Part shown: positions 22,524 through 33,595 of the stretch, in pieces
Numbering within the stretch: position 1 is the stretch's first letter
Layout of the letters: every line of letters starts with the position of its first letter
NCBI GenBank assembly: GCA_030674185.1
Contig: CM060307.1
Coordinates: forward strand, 53,955,442-54,019,441
Length of the DNA stretch: 64,000 nucleotides
Source: Monoplex corrugatus
Lineage: Eukaryota > Mollusca > Gastropoda > Littorinimorpha > Ranellidae
Direction: 5' to 3'
The notes under the pieces: generated by a model
What the model was told of the DNA's origin: nothing
The model's input: the letters and a program-made list of their open reading frames with translations, nothing else
The model's database searches: none
Position numbers and translations under genes: made by a program

Positions 22524-22666
22524 TGCTTTCAGCTGAAGGAAAAGGAGGATTATCTAAAGCTTTTGCAGCAGTACACAACCCTGGATCTTGGTTATGACAC
22601 TGAAAGCATCAGACAAAAGGAAGATCCTGTTTGTGGTACAGCAACTCCTACCTGTCTTACCCGTCG
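22524..22666 (+). CDS. Exon of SENP1/2-like SUMO protease gene (KEKEDYLKLLQ segment)
   Basis: The acceptor TTTATGTACTTGCAG (ending 22,523) and a near-consensus donor CG|GTAAGT (22,667) bound a 143-bp exon, open in phase 0 and leaving in phase 2. The peptide begins 'CFQLKEKEDYLKLLQQYTTL', a charged amphipathic helix, and ends '...CGTATPTCLTRR'. The helix following TVEQ from the preceding exon fits the segment ahead of the catalytic domain in SENP1/SENP2, cysteine proteases (peptidase family C48) that mature SUMO and remove it from nuclear proteins. Exit phase matches the next candidate at 24,976. No stops or shifts. This is the best-supported exon of the set. Confidence 0.7.
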
Positions 22667-22770
22667 GTAAGTAGTGCATGTCTGACCAGTTCTGGTTTGA
22701 AATTGTATACATATTTGAACTGTTCCTTTTATTTCATTTTAAAGGGGAGATTACTTTATTTAGACCATAC

Positions 22771-22788
22771 AGTGGTGTGTGTGTCGTG

Positions 22789-22865
<77 letters not shown>
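22771..22865. repeat. (GT)n microsatellite
   Basis: GT run with two short interruptions, in the intron just after the 22,524-22,666 exon. Confidence 0.98.
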
Positions 22866-22867
<2 letters not shown>

Positions 22868-23744
22868 GAGAAAGGAGTTTCACATGTCTACGAGTCTATG
22901 TGGGTGGATCTTTAACAGAGTTTGGTCAAGGGTATGGACTGTTGAAGAGTCACAGCAGGATAGTTTTGGAAGGAAATGTGCCAAGATCAAAGTCACACAA
23001 CCAAAAAGTATCCTAAGATCAGACATTTTTTTAGGAAGGTGTATGAGCAGCACTTTCGCATGAACCTCATACAATATTTCAGTTGTTTTCACTGTTGTAA
23101 CAGTTATTCATTGTCTTTGCTGCATGCTAAGTTTAATTGTATGTGGAGTTTTTTCAAGGTCACAATGACTGATATGCAAGGTTATGTGTATGTTCATGAT
23201 GACACAGTATGCAACAAATGTTGCTAAAACTTCAGGGACTTGATTTTCCATGTAAGCTAAACAACAGAAGTTGATTGCTGTTTTCATGAGTTTTTCTTCT
23301 TCACCATGTGTCTGTTGACGTGCAACAGTTTGGTCTCTGCAGCCAAGAGAATGAGTACATGAAAAGCATGGTTTCAGGTGTTTTCTGCTTCCTTTTGGAG
23401 CTGAACTTGAGCATACTAATAGATACACATTGAAAGGAACTTTGGTAATACTACCCCAAACAACATGTATTCTTACAGGTGTATCAGAATCCACTTTCTC
23501 AAATTTTAATGAATGATAAATTCATATGCAAACAGGCTTTGAATAACAAGGAGACATATTTATTAACAAAGAACAACAGATGAGTATAAAGCAGTGTGTG
23601 ATGTAAAGAAGTAATGACAATCATTAAATAAAAGAGACATAATATTCCATAGGCTGTAGATTGCTTGTAGTACTAATGATCTGGTCAGAGTTGTTTTTAC
23701 TGAGAAATAGAACCAAATGTTATGAAATAAACTACACTGTTAGG
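22866..23744. other. Intronic sequence, nothing recognised
   Basis: No splice-bounded exon, element ends or domain-bearing frames seen on either strand. Confidence 0.5.
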
Positions 23745-24045
23745 TCATGGTGACATAGTGATTAACTCATCGGATTTATGATGGGAAGGCTGGGGTTCAA
23801 GTCCTGTCAGTCCAATCTGTTTTTGGATTTTCAGTTCCTGCCAGTTCCAACCCAAGATTGAGCATGTTATAGATTCATTTGAGAAGTCTGAAGCCACAAG
23901 GCCAGGTGTCATAATTTTTGACGATATGTTTTGAGGATGTTGCTTAAATTTTGTGACTAGTATAGTATGTGTCTCTTGAGCCTGGTTGATGTCAGTGTAT
24001 AGTGTAAAAAAAAGAGCATAAAATAAGCCCTGCAACAAAGTATCA
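23745..24045 (+). mobile_element. tRNA-derived SINE, diverged copy
   Basis: tRNA-like head with A-box-like TGGTGACATAGTGATTAACTC (23,749 on) and B box GGTTCAAGTCC (23,794-23,804). The downstream body shares TCTCTTG-GCCTGGTTGA and GCCCTG-CA-A-AGT-TCAATCCT in order with the SINE at 25,806-26,180, so both belong to one family. An A-rich insertion disrupts the tail. Confidence 0.75.
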
Positions 24046-24975
24046 ATCCTGACTATTTGAACAATTAATAAGTTTTTATTTACATCTGAGCATCACCTGT
24101 AAAACAAATGGGGTTCAGAAGTGACTCCTTAATATACTGCTTGGATCATGTCAAACAAATTTATATGAATGGGCTGCAAAGTAAAGTTCAGGTAAGAATC
24201 ATCTAAACAAAGCATAAAAGTAGTAATGGAATTTTAAACATAGTAATGAAATTTGAAAATCCATGAAAAATAGTTATCCATAAGGTACAGAATGTAAAAT
24301 TATACCCTATTTTAATTCTCAGTATGCATCTGCTGTTCTTTTAAGTTTTGGGCCTGCAGTCAGAGGACTGTCCTGAAACACGAAATACTTGGGTATTTAA
24401 CACTTTCTGTTTCCCATTAGGTAAACATTAGATCCATAGTTACATATTGAAAAGTTACAGTTTGTCAGTTGCTGTTGGTGATTTTCATGCCATAATCTTC
24501 GAACAGAAAATTAAAACGGGATAAAACCATAAAAAGATACAGGTAGTTCCAAAATCCTAAACCTGGTTGAGCATTCAAGATTAAAATTATTCAAAGTGTA
24601 TGCAGAGTTTAGGAATATAAATTAACATAAGAGGATAATTGTATCTGGGAAGTAATCTGACAGCTATATTCATATTCTTTGCATATAGCTGTGAATAGGT
24701 ATCTGATCCTTTTCAGGGTTCATAAAGGTAAAGCAGTGAGCGATGTAGTGGGATCTGCTCTCGTAAAGCTGACCTGAGAGTAGTAAGGTCTCTACCAGCT
24801 CACTCCCAACACAACCCTATTTAGGGTAATGGGATTCTCTATATCTTCTTGTATGTTGTCTTCTTGATTTCTGCTTTTTTTTCCATGTCTGTGTCATCAC
24901 TTTTAAACTACAGTGCTTGATCTTGTTTTTAGATTCCTAAATTTTGTATTTTTCTTTTCCCATGCCATCCTGTAG
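24046..24975. other. Intronic sequence, nothing recognised
   Basis: AT-rich; a short GC-richer patch near 24,715-24,840 could be an old SINE fragment, but no A/B boxes are convincing. Confidence 0.45.
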
Positions 24976-25300
24976 AAGACGAGGGGATTTGTTGCCAGTA
25001 CCGTCATCATTATCTTCATTATCAACATCAACAACATCATCTTTGCCATCCAGTCGAACTTAAGTGCCAGACCAGAGAATTCACAACCTGTTCGTTTCGG
25101 AGTTGCTCCAAGTCACTTCACACAGAATCCACTGCTACCATCTGACAAAGTGGCAGCAGAGAGGACAAGGAGGAGGTCTTCCAGCAGAGAAATGACTAAC
25201 TTGCCACATCCACCTGGCCGTGCTCAGCAGGCAGCAGACCCTGTTGCTGAAACACTAGTCAGTTCTAGGTTACAGTGCCAGAAGTCACATCAGGATGGAG
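24976..25300 (+). CDS. Exon of SENP1/2-like gene with a one-base frameshift near 25,060
   Basis: The acceptor CCATCCTGTAG (ending 24,975) opens in phase 2, matching the previous exon. The frame reads 'RRGDLLPVPSSLSSLSTST', then meets TAA at 25,061-25,063. Moving one base restores an open frame ('LSARPENSQPVRFGV', 'AAERTRRRSSSREM', 'AQQAADPVAE') to the donor at GGAG|GTTAGA (25,301), leaving in phase 1, as the next exon at 61,269 needs. The break sits at CGAACTTAAG, where one missing T of a short T run would explain it. This may be an assembly or base-call deletion or a real inactivating allele. The product is low-complexity, Ser/Arg-rich, as expected for a SENP N-terminal region. The exon's 3' end is tandemly duplicated just downstream. 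Confidence 0.55.
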
Positions 25301-25462
25301 GTTAGACCATTTTGCATTTGTAATTTTTTTCTTTTTTTTGGTAGTTATCTCTTTTACAGTGCCAGCAATCGCATCAGGATGGAGGTAGACCATTTTGCAT
25401 TTGTTTTTATTTTTTATTTTTATTTTTTGTTTTTTGTTGTTTTTTTTGTAGCTGTTATCTCT
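25270..25462. repeat. Tandem duplication spanning an exon 3' end and its donor site
   Basis: TTACAGTGCCAG...CATCAGGATGGAGGT...AGACCATTTTGCATTTGT starts at 25,270 and again at 25,354. Unit 1 is 84 bp; unit 2 is longer through T-rich expansion. The second copy preserves both a pyrimidine-rich AG (TTATCTCTTTTACAG) and a GGAG|GTAGAC donor. Confidence 0.85.
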
Positions 25463-25504
25463 TTTCCTTTCTCATTTTCTGCCACTTTGTGATGTAGTTC
25501 AAAA

Positions 25505-25600
25505 CTGTGTGTGCATGTGCGTATGTGTGTGTGTGTGTGCGCGTGCATGTGTGTGTGATTGAGATAGATGGGAGTCGGGGGTGGGGGGTGGGGGGGGGAT
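25505..25600. repeat. GT-rich microsatellite and G-rich tract
   Basis: (GT)n with GC steps at about 25,505-25,557, then a G-rich stretch to about 25,600. Confidence 0.9.
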
Positions 25601-25805
25601 AGAGCACAATCACCAGCATTTTCTTTTAATGTTTGACCCATGCAGAAATATTACGCATCTTCCATCTGTCTTCATTGATTCATTCAACATACGCTAAAAT
25701 GACCTTTCATGGTTACGGTTAAACACAGTATTTTGGCAGTTGAAAAAAAAAAATCTACCGACAAGCTACTTCAGACTTGGGTACAAAGTTATATATTTTT
25801 CGCAC

Positions 25806-26180
25806 CAGTTGCCGTGGTGTAGTGGTTAACGCAATGGACTACCGACTGGAAGGTTGTGGGTTTGAATCCCCATCAGTACTTTCAAAAATCATTGTGGGGT
25901 TTTTCGGCTCTAACCGGCTCCTACCCTGAGTTGGGCGTGCTTTGGACTCATTGGGAAGACTGGAACCACACAGTCGAGTCTCATCCACTTCGCGGATGCG
26001 TCATTGAGGGTGTTGCTCAGATCGTCTGACCAACACCGCGGGTGTCTGTATCTCTTGGGCCTGGTTGACGCCAGGCTATATTATGATAGTAAGCGTAGAG
26101 TACAGCCCTGTCACACAGTCTCAATCCTAGATGGAACTCCATAGCATCATAATTATCATCCACATTGACGTCATCATCAT
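25806..26180 (+). mobile_element. tRNA-derived SINE, well-preserved copy
   Basis: A box TGGTGTAGTGG (25,815-25,825) and B box GGTTTGAATCC (25,859-25,869), about 34 bp apart as in tRNAs, followed by a roughly 280-bp body and an (ATC)n-like 3' tail (ATCATCCACATTGACGTCATCATCATTGC). Same family as 23,745-24,045 but less decayed. Not a functional tRNA gene: no acceptor-stem partner. Confidence 0.85.
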
Positions 26181-27274
26181 TGCATAATAAAAACTGTTTC
26201 AGCTTCTGTGGCCATTAAATTGGTGTAGAAAATGGGACTAAAAAAAAAAAAAAGGTGAGCACAAAGGTAACCTCCCTGAGTGCAATGATCCTCAAAAAAA
26301 AAAAAAAAATTTTTTATATATTTTTCAAAAGATCAGAGTTTCAACAGTCTAAAGAACACAATAGAAAAAGCATGCACACTAACTTGCTCAATGAAAACAG
26401 CAGTCCAGTCTGTGTCATGCCGAAAACAAAATCTTGAAAACTTCTAAACTCACTCACCTCTAAGACCCTGGGATTGCAGACCTGTCAAGCATGGTGCTTG
26501 CCGTCTATGAGCCGCATACGCAGATTTGTCATTCAAAACTTTCCACTGGTGACGTGGTGCTGGTTAGTGGTAATTGAAGCAGGTCCTGATACAGCCTTAT
26601 TAGCATAAAGTAAACTTTGACCACTGCATGTGGTGAGCGACCTATTACCGGTCAGCCTTTGGGCTGTTTTTATGCTGACTACATCCCATTTTAGACTTGA
26701 GAGCAATGGCGTCTCAAACCTGAATGAGTTGCGCTCGCCACAGTTGAACAAGATGTTTTTACAATTTACATGAGGCAGTAAAAGTACTTCTGACTGAGGG
26801 ATCTGACCTTGATGGTGCAGAACAGTATAAAGAAAGTGATTTTAGCAGAAGGGATAAAATTGATGAAAATGTGTATCACAGAGAAGGTGAGAGGGGGAGA
26901 GGAGTGGGTGTGGTGAGTGACAGGCAATGATTGTGGCAAAGCTGACGTGGCACTTAATGTAATTAATCCCCCAGCTGATCTGACTGAGGTTGGTTTTGTT
27001 GTTTTATGCTGATTGTCTGCCTTGAAGATTTTGCTCTCCCCCCCCAAAAAAAAAAATTCCTCCATACACAGGTGGCCAAACACATTTGCTTAAGTTGTAA
27101 GGCATGACAGACCACGCGTCCATTGATTTTTTTTTAACCAAATATTTAGTGACCTGGTTATGAGGCACATGGTTGATGAAACAAAGAGATGCAGTGATCA
27201 AAGCCTTCAGGCATGAGGGGAACTGTCAAAATACAGTTTGGAAATGGGAAGGAAAACAGTGAATAAAATGCATG
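26181..27274. other. Intronic sequence with A/T homopolymers, nothing recognised
   Basis: A runs near 26,239-26,252 and 26,294-26,308 and a C/A run near 27,037-27,055. The 26,480-26,750 part is more GC-rich and could be an old element, but no ends were found. Confidence 0.45.
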
Positions 27275-27490
27275 TACATGTGTGTGAATGTGTGTGTGTG
27301 TGTGTGTGTGTTGTATGTATGAGTGTGTTTGTATGGTATATGTGTGTGATGTGGATGTGTGTGATTTGTGTGCATGTACATGTGTGTATTTGTTTAAATG
27401 TGTGTACACCTGTACTTTAATGTGCATGTGGATGTTTGTACTGTGTGTGTGTGTGTGTGTGTAGTATGTATGAGTGTGTTTGTATTGTGT

Positions 27491-27571
<81 letters not shown>

Positions 27572-27700
27572 GTGTTATATGTATGAGTGCGTAGGGTATT
27601 TGTGCTATGAGTGTGTAGGGTATTTGTGCATCATGTGTATGTGTTTTTGTTGTGTGTGTGTGTATGTGTGAGTGTGTGTGTGTGTGTGTGTGTGTAGAGG
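27275..27700. repeat. Compound GT-rich microsatellite region
   Basis: Alternating (GT)n blocks with TATG/GTAT interruptions; the AGTATGTATGAGTGTGTTTGTAT-type segment recurs, indicating local duplication. Confidence 0.92.
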
Positions 27701-28620
27701 TTATAGTTTTGAAACTTTGTGCTGTGCTTATTCACTGAAACAATATTACCTTAAAATTCCAAAAGTGTATGTCTTGTTAATATTTTTTTTCATGATTTTT
27801 CTAACTCTATTGTAACACTCAGTATACTGAAGCTAACTACAAACTGCCAAGTAGTCAGTAACATTTTGCCGATTTTAGCTGATTTGTATAAAGTAGAAAT
27901 CTCAGGATGTCCTTGTTCACTCTCAGCTGGGACTTTCAATGTGATTTATTTGGCAAACAGTTCACTTTTCAGGAACAGTGTGAACTTTACGTATATCCAG
28001 TTGCAACCACCCTCGATTTTATTGTCATAAAAACATATTTTCTCTCACTATCGCCTACAAAAGAGTACTATAAAGTTAGAGCTTTGAAACTCTAATATCT
28101 TTATTCAGTCAAACAATAACTCCATATCAGAATTTCCAGAGTGTGTGTTTTCTCTTTATTTTTTATGATTAAAAAAAAAAGCTCTACAGACCCCCTGTGT
28201 ACAGGAAAAGGCCAAATGACAAATAGACACGTTGTCATTGGTATGTTACTGATTTTTAGCTTATTTGTAAAGAGTAGAGACTCTAAAGTAGCTATTGTTC
28301 ACTCTCTACTGGTATTTCCATGTGATTTATGTGGAAAACGGTCCCCTTTTCCAGAAGAGTGTGAATTTTCCTTAGCAATTGCAATCGCCCTCAATTTTGG
28401 TACCATAAAAATATAGCTTGTCTTACAATTGGCAACAAAAGGAGTACCATAAAGGTTACAGCTTTGAAATTTTGTAAAATACTTCTTCAGCCCGATAGTA
28501 ATCATGTGTTAAAATTTCAAGAATATGAGTTTGGCCATTATTTTTTAATGATTTTTTTTAAAAACCTATATAAATACCCAGTGCACAGAGGAATGTGAAA
28601 TTCCAAATAGCCCAGTAGGG
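27700..28620. repeat. Diverged tandem repeat, unit about 375-380 bp, 2-3 units
   Basis: The block 'GTTA-AG-TTTGAAA-T...TTCAG-C-A...CATATCAGAATTTCCA...TTATTTTTTATGATT' occurs near 27,703, 28,074 and 28,455. Between these, 'GTTCACTCTC...TTTCAATGTGATTTATTTGG...CAGTGTGAA' occurs near 27,912 and 28,297. Short open frames across it are not conserved between units. Confidence 0.8.
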
Positions 28621-29079
28621 AGTGAGTTGAGGAAAGTCAGGTGAGTGAGTGTTGGATGATCTGGCACTCGCACTTTCCTCACCTGTTTCACATCCAAATT
28701 CATTTTGCAGGCAGAATTTTTTTAAAATCTGAATTAAGGGAAGATTCTTGAACTGATTTTTATGCATTGCCATGGTCTGATCATTCTTGCATGATAAGTT
28801 TAACATGTGTTTCTTTTGATGTGTATTGCTGTCATTTTAATGGACTTCCCATTTTGTGTTTGAAAATCCTTTGTTTGACCCATACAAGTTCCTTGGCAAA
28901 ACTTAAGATATCTCATCTATAATTAGGCTTTGGTCTAGGGGATGCAACATATACAGAAATTATTGCGCTCCATGCTCAAGTTAGTTCGTGTTATGTGTAA
29001 GACTACAAACATTACAAATAGAATCTAATTATGCATGCATCAGGTGAATAGTGACATCAGCATGTGCATCAGGTGGTGC
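28621..29079. other. Intronic sequence, nothing recognised
   Basis: No element ends or coding frames seen. Confidence 0.5.
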
Positions 29080-30610
29080 ACTTCAATTTGATTATCAGGA
29101 GAAGTCTTCTCTAACATTTGTGACCAAGCAAAAAGCTGGCTTCATCAGACTTGGAGAAACCCTTCTTAAGAAGAATGAAGAAGTAATGTAGGCTGCTTTG
29201 CATTTGCTATTGACAATTGGCAGACCTGGAAGGCACACATTGCACTAGCAGAAGCTAAGGTTAGATACAAGCTACTGATTCTCAGGAAGCTGGAGGGCAC
29301 TATGCGGGGAGCAAACTAGAAAGATAATGAAAAGAGTGTATCTGGGAGCAGTCAGGCCCCATCTTGACTATGGCTCCACTACATGGTCAACCTGAACCAA
29401 GATCAACATGCAGGCTCTCAACAAAGTACTGAACAAGGCCCTCAGACTCATCACTGGTATGGTGAGGTCTAGGCTATCCAAAAAATGGAGACATCTAAGG
29501 AATCCAACTCTCAGTTAGAGAAGGGAAGCCAAGAACATGATGCTAAGTGTGTTTGACAGATTGTCACATGAAACAGAAGTTGATGCTCTCAACCAAAATT
29601 GCGTGAAACATAGAAACTTTGTCTAGGAGAGCAAGAGGTTGCTGTGGCAAGTCCTGCCAAAGAGGTTGCATTTATCAGCTCCTTGGCAGCTGCTGAACTG
29701 TGGCCCCAGAACAGCTAGACAATGAAATCGGACCCCTACCCACCATGTCACAAGCAGAAGTACAAGATGACACAGCACACTGAGCTTTCATATTGGCCAT
29801 TACAGAACATTACCCATAGGAGGCATGGATATATGTTGACATTGCAACAATGGGTCTGCCACCAATGCTATTTTACCAATAGGGGAGCCAGGTTCCTCAT
29901 CAACTTAACAGGGTCTGAAATCACAACTGCAAGTGTTTATACAGGCAAACACTGCAGCACATACCAGGCAAAAAGAGAGACACTCATGCAGGCAGCCTTC
30001 ATGATTGGGAATACATATGACATATGCTATGCTATAAGAGTGGTCTTTCTCTCAAATGCCAGTTTGTTCTCCTGTCCCTTCAAAATGTAAAGCTTCCCCA
30101 CCTGACCAAGGCCTTACAGCAAGTGAGAAGAACCAAAAGAGTAGTCCTTCAGGAAACAAGCAACAACAGAAACTCAGGAAGACCAACCAGACAACAGTGT
30201 CAGCCACAGTGAGAAGTGGAGCATCATTAGATCACTTCTTAAGCCAAGGATGGAAGCAACTACCACATTCTGTCCAGAGAGCAGCAAGTGATCCTGATGA
30301 GGTTCTGCATTGGCCATAACCTGCTCAGTGCTCATAGGAACCACAAGTTCAGACTAGCGCAATCACCAAGCTGTCCCTGTGGTAAAGAGGACCAAACAGC
30401 TGAACATCTATTGCAGCTATGTTGCTCTCTGAAATGGGAGCAACAGGCAGCATGGCCGGCTACATCCTTTTGACCAGTGAATGCCATGGCAGCTGCAGGA
30501 AGTGGAAAAGAAATGGCCACGGTCATCACCAGACATGGCCTGACCGTGTAGAAGGTGAACATAGAAATTTGACTCGCTGTGCACAGTCAGCATACTCCAT
30601 CTTTGGTGGG
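29080..30610 (+). mobile_element. Nimb/Ingi-like LINE with RNase H and zinc-knuckle tail (decayed)
   Basis: Decayed plus-strand frames give, in order: a post-RT segment ('TKQKAGFIRLGETLL'); 'LGAVRPHLDYGSTTWST' and 'ALNKVLNKALRLITGMV', characteristic of the RT C-terminal region of I/Nimb/Ingi-group LINEs; an RNase H-like stretch near 29,840-29,995 ('GSATNAI', then 'GKHCSTYQAKRETLMQAA'); and a C-terminal zinc-knuckle-like region near 30,290-30,430 ('GHNLLSAHRNHKFRL', 'CPCGKEDQTAEHLLQLC'). Multiple stops and shifts show it is inactive. The first RNase H catalytic Asp position is not conserved in the frame I can read. The 5' part (endonuclease and most RT) is missing. Confidence 0.8.
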
Positions 30611-30639
30611 TGTGCATGATGGGTATTTTCATGTTTGCT

Positions 30640-30850
30640 TAGTTCACTGAACACTGACATGGCTTACAGGATCTTTAATGATGCATATTTGGTGTTTGTT
30701 ACGCATATAGGGGTTCAGCAGGTAACACTTATGCGACCTGGGTGAACTGGAGATTGGAAAAATCGCTGCCCTATACACATCGATATCGCCTAAGCAGGCT
30801 AAGACTCGGACTTAAAACAGTTGGAAGTCTGACATTCTAATCCACATTTT
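30640..30850. mobile_element. SINE/LINE-tail-like repeat remnant
   Basis: The order 'CATATTTGGTGTTTGTTACGCATATAGGGGTTCAG', 'GACCTGGGTGAACTGGAGAT' and 'AAAAATCGCTGCCC' resembles a repeat common in molluscan genomes, with a decayed antisense tRNA-like head (AGACTCGGACTT) near 30,803. A related ACATCTGGGTGGACTGGAGG string occurs at 60,942. The family name is not assigned. Confidence 0.4.
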
Positions 30851-31866
30851 CGTGGATGCTAGGTTCATGTAACATCAAACTAAATCTTGGACTTTTAAGA
30901 CAAATGAAGTGACACGTAAAAAAAATTCATGTACATATTCAAAACAAATTCAGTGCTCTGGAAGACGGTGGTGACAGTGAGGAACAGTGGACAAAGTTGA
31001 GAAACTCGATTAATGAAGCTTGTGAAGAAATCCCTAGAGTAGATAGAAGAGCAAAAAAGAACTGGATGATAATAGAATTATAGGCTTGATGGAAGAATGG
31101 AGGAAGGCAAAGGGAAAAGAGGAAAGATACAGAAAGATGAGCAAAGAAATCAGGAATAGGTGCATGAAGGTAAGAAAGCTTGGCTGAAACAAAGTGCAAA
31201 GAAATAGAAGATCGATACAAAACAGATCCTCAGGGTATGTACAGAGGAAATGAAGAAATTGCCCACAGGAAAAAGACATGCACATCCACTGGTTGCTTAA
31301 AATCAAGAGATGGTACGCTTATCATGGAAAATAAAATATAAGATAGATGGATAGATGGGGAGAGTACATTAAAGGCCTTTCTGAAGATGACAGAAACGAA
31401 GAACACATTATAAGAAAGAATGTTGAAGGACCACCCATAATGAAAGATGAAGTTAGAGCAGCACTGAAAAAGATGAAACCAGGAAAAGCCCCAAGACCAG
31501 ACATTATCACTACAGAGATGATCAAAGCCCTGGAGGAATCTGGTATTGAAAAAATAACAGTGCTCCTAAATGAAATTAATAACACCGGAAAAATTCCCAA
31601 AGATATGTCAAAATCACTTTTCATTGCACTTCTTAAGAAAACAGGCTATAGAATGCAAACTCCATCGTACAATCAGCTTGATGAGCCATGTAACAAAAAT
31701 CCTATTAAGAATATGATGAGGACAAGGAACAGAATCAAAAGAGAAATAGCAGAAGAACAGTGTGGATTTGTGGAAGGGAATGGAACTGTTAATGCCATAT
31801 ACATCCTAAGAACTATCATAGAGAGGCCAATTGAGTTGAATAAGGATTTGTATTTATGCTTTGTTG

Positions 31867-31944
31867 ATAATACCAAGAACCAGAAGAACAAGAAAACCAA
31901 TATAAGCGCGTATCCAACGAGACAAAACAAAACATAATACCAAG
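31867..31944. repeat. 56-bp insertion flanked by 11-bp direct repeats
   Basis: ATAATACCAAG occurs at 31,867-31,877 and 31,934-31,944. The intervening 56 bp is absent from copies A and E at the equivalent site and ends in an A-rich stretch (ACAAAACAAAAC), resembling a short retroposed insert with its target-site duplication. Confidence 0.7.
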
Positions 31945-32717
31945 GCTTTCGATAGGTAAGACATGAAGAATTGATCAACCACCTAGAAAGACTCAATATT
32001 GATGGAGAAGATCTGTGAATAATCAGAAATGTATTGGGCACAAACAGCTGCAATGAGAATAGAAAACGATATAAGCTCTTTCCAAAATATCAAAAGAGGA
32101 GTCAGGCAAGGTTGTCTTCTGTCACCAGATTTGTTTTCACTTTACAGCGAAACCATCATGAGAAACCTAGAAGAATGCCCTGGATTAAAGGTTGGAGGAA
32201 AATGATAAAAAACATTGGCTATGCAGATGACACTGTGCTAATTGCAGAAAATGAAAAGGATCTACAAAACCTTGTGAATACAATAGAAATAGACAGCAAA
32301 AATAAAGGGTTGGAGCTGAATAACAAGAAGACTGATGTCATGATAATCAGTAAAAAGCATGAAATCCCCTCATGCAAAATAACAGCAAATGGCACAACTT
32401 TGAGTCAGGTTGATAAATTTAAATATCTGGGAATGGTCATCTCACCAGACGGCAGATGCACATCAGAAATAGCCAGCAGAATCGACCAAGCCAAAACAGC
32501 ATTCAGGAAGATGAAAAATGTTCTTACCAACAAATGCCTGTCAATTAACATCAGGAAGAAAGTTCTTGAATGTTATATAGAACCGATAATGTTATACTGT
32601 TGTCAGGTGTGGACAGTCAACATGCAAAGCCAGAACAAGATTGAGGCAGCCGAAATGTGGTTTCTAAGAAGAATGTTGAGAGTTCCACGGACAGCAAAGA
32701 AAACAAACGAGACAGTC

Positions 32718-33036
32718 TTAACCCTTTCACATTTGCACTGTTAGATGTAAAGCTAGTTCCTAGTATTCGCATTCGAATGTAGCACAGCGTCAGCACAAAT
32801 TCTTTCAGTAGTGAATGAAAAGTTCGTTGCACCCCAGAATGCTCGTACTATTTTTAGAACATTCAACGCGAGACTGACCGAGATTCTAACTACACGCGCG
32901 ATAAGACAGCAAGGCCAGTAGTGATGGAAATTCCCCATACATGTACCAGAAAAATAGGGCGATCTCGACCGCTACGAACGGATCGGCACATTTTTCCGCA
33001 GGGCGGTTACCGGCTTTGTGAACAGCTAAGGGTTAA
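32718..33036. mobile_element. TTAA-flanked MITE nested in RTE copy C
   Basis: TTAA at 32,718-32,721 and 33,033-33,036; ends TTAACCCTTTCACA and, reverse-complemented, TTAACCCTTAGCTGTTCACA. Removing it rejoins LINE sequence that is contiguous in copy A, which fixes both borders. The interior is CpG-rich relative to the LINE and non-coding. Confidence 0.8.
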
Positions 33037-33595
33037 TGGAGGCAAACACAAGAAGATCATTGATAAGGAAGATTAGGAAAAGACAGGCAACTATTGGCCA
33101 GTTTATGTGGAAAGTGGTGTTAGAGCACCTGGTCACAACAGGAAAAGAGAGGGTGGAAGATGTGCTTGCGGCGACAAGGGATAGATGCATATGGAGGGCC
33201 ATGATCGCCAACGCTATGTGGCAGGGCAAATGATGATGATGAGGTTCATGTGGTAAGCCTAGATAAGGCATTGTTGGTATAACAGATGCAGTTCTGGGGA
33301 TCTTCACACATTTTAATGAAGTAACAATCAAGTAAATATTTGCATATGTGATCCAGCATGAGAAAAGAAAGCTACAGACAGAGCCAGCCAGTTATACTTG
33401 TGCTAAAAATAGCTGGAATGGGTTAAAACTGGGTCAACTGAGATCTTTCCATAATTTGAAGTATTTAAAATCTACTGTTCTATTTCCTGAAGTTTTATCA
33501 TAAAATTGAAAGCGACCTAAAAAGCAGTTATTTGTCAAAAAGTCTTTTTCAAAAGAAAAACTCTAATTGCTTGTTAATTTACAAATATTGCAATT

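Larger units (their letters stand above)
30868..33240 (+). mobile_element. RTE-like LINE, copy C (no endonuclease; RT to 3' end, with nested insertions)
   Basis: The plus strand begins at the linker after the endonuclease ('CEEIPRVDRRAKKNW' region), then RT: 'MKDEVRAALKKMKPGKAP', 'IAEEQCGFVEG' and, at about 32,218-32,241, 'GYADDTVL' with both catalytic Asp present. The last frame (32,034-32,744) is intact for 236 codons and includes 'YLGMVISPDGRCTSEIASRI' and 'FLRRMLRVPRTAKKTNE'. A 56-bp insertion (31,878-31,933) between 11-bp direct repeats disrupts the RT near motif A, a TTAA element (32,718-33,036) interrupts the C-terminal part, and about 70 bp is missing near 33,150 compared with copy A. 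The 3' end is (ATG)n at about 33,230. Inactive. Confidence 0.9.

Noticed and set aside
25806..25880. Possible functional tRNA gene (A and B boxes)
   Set aside because: No complementary acceptor stem or CCA-proximal end; sequence continues into a SINE body shared with 23,745-24,045. The same applies to 13,950-14,022 and 61,919-61,970.
33026..33331. Minus-strand 101-codon frame
   Set aside because: Antisense shadow of the 3' end of RTE copy C.
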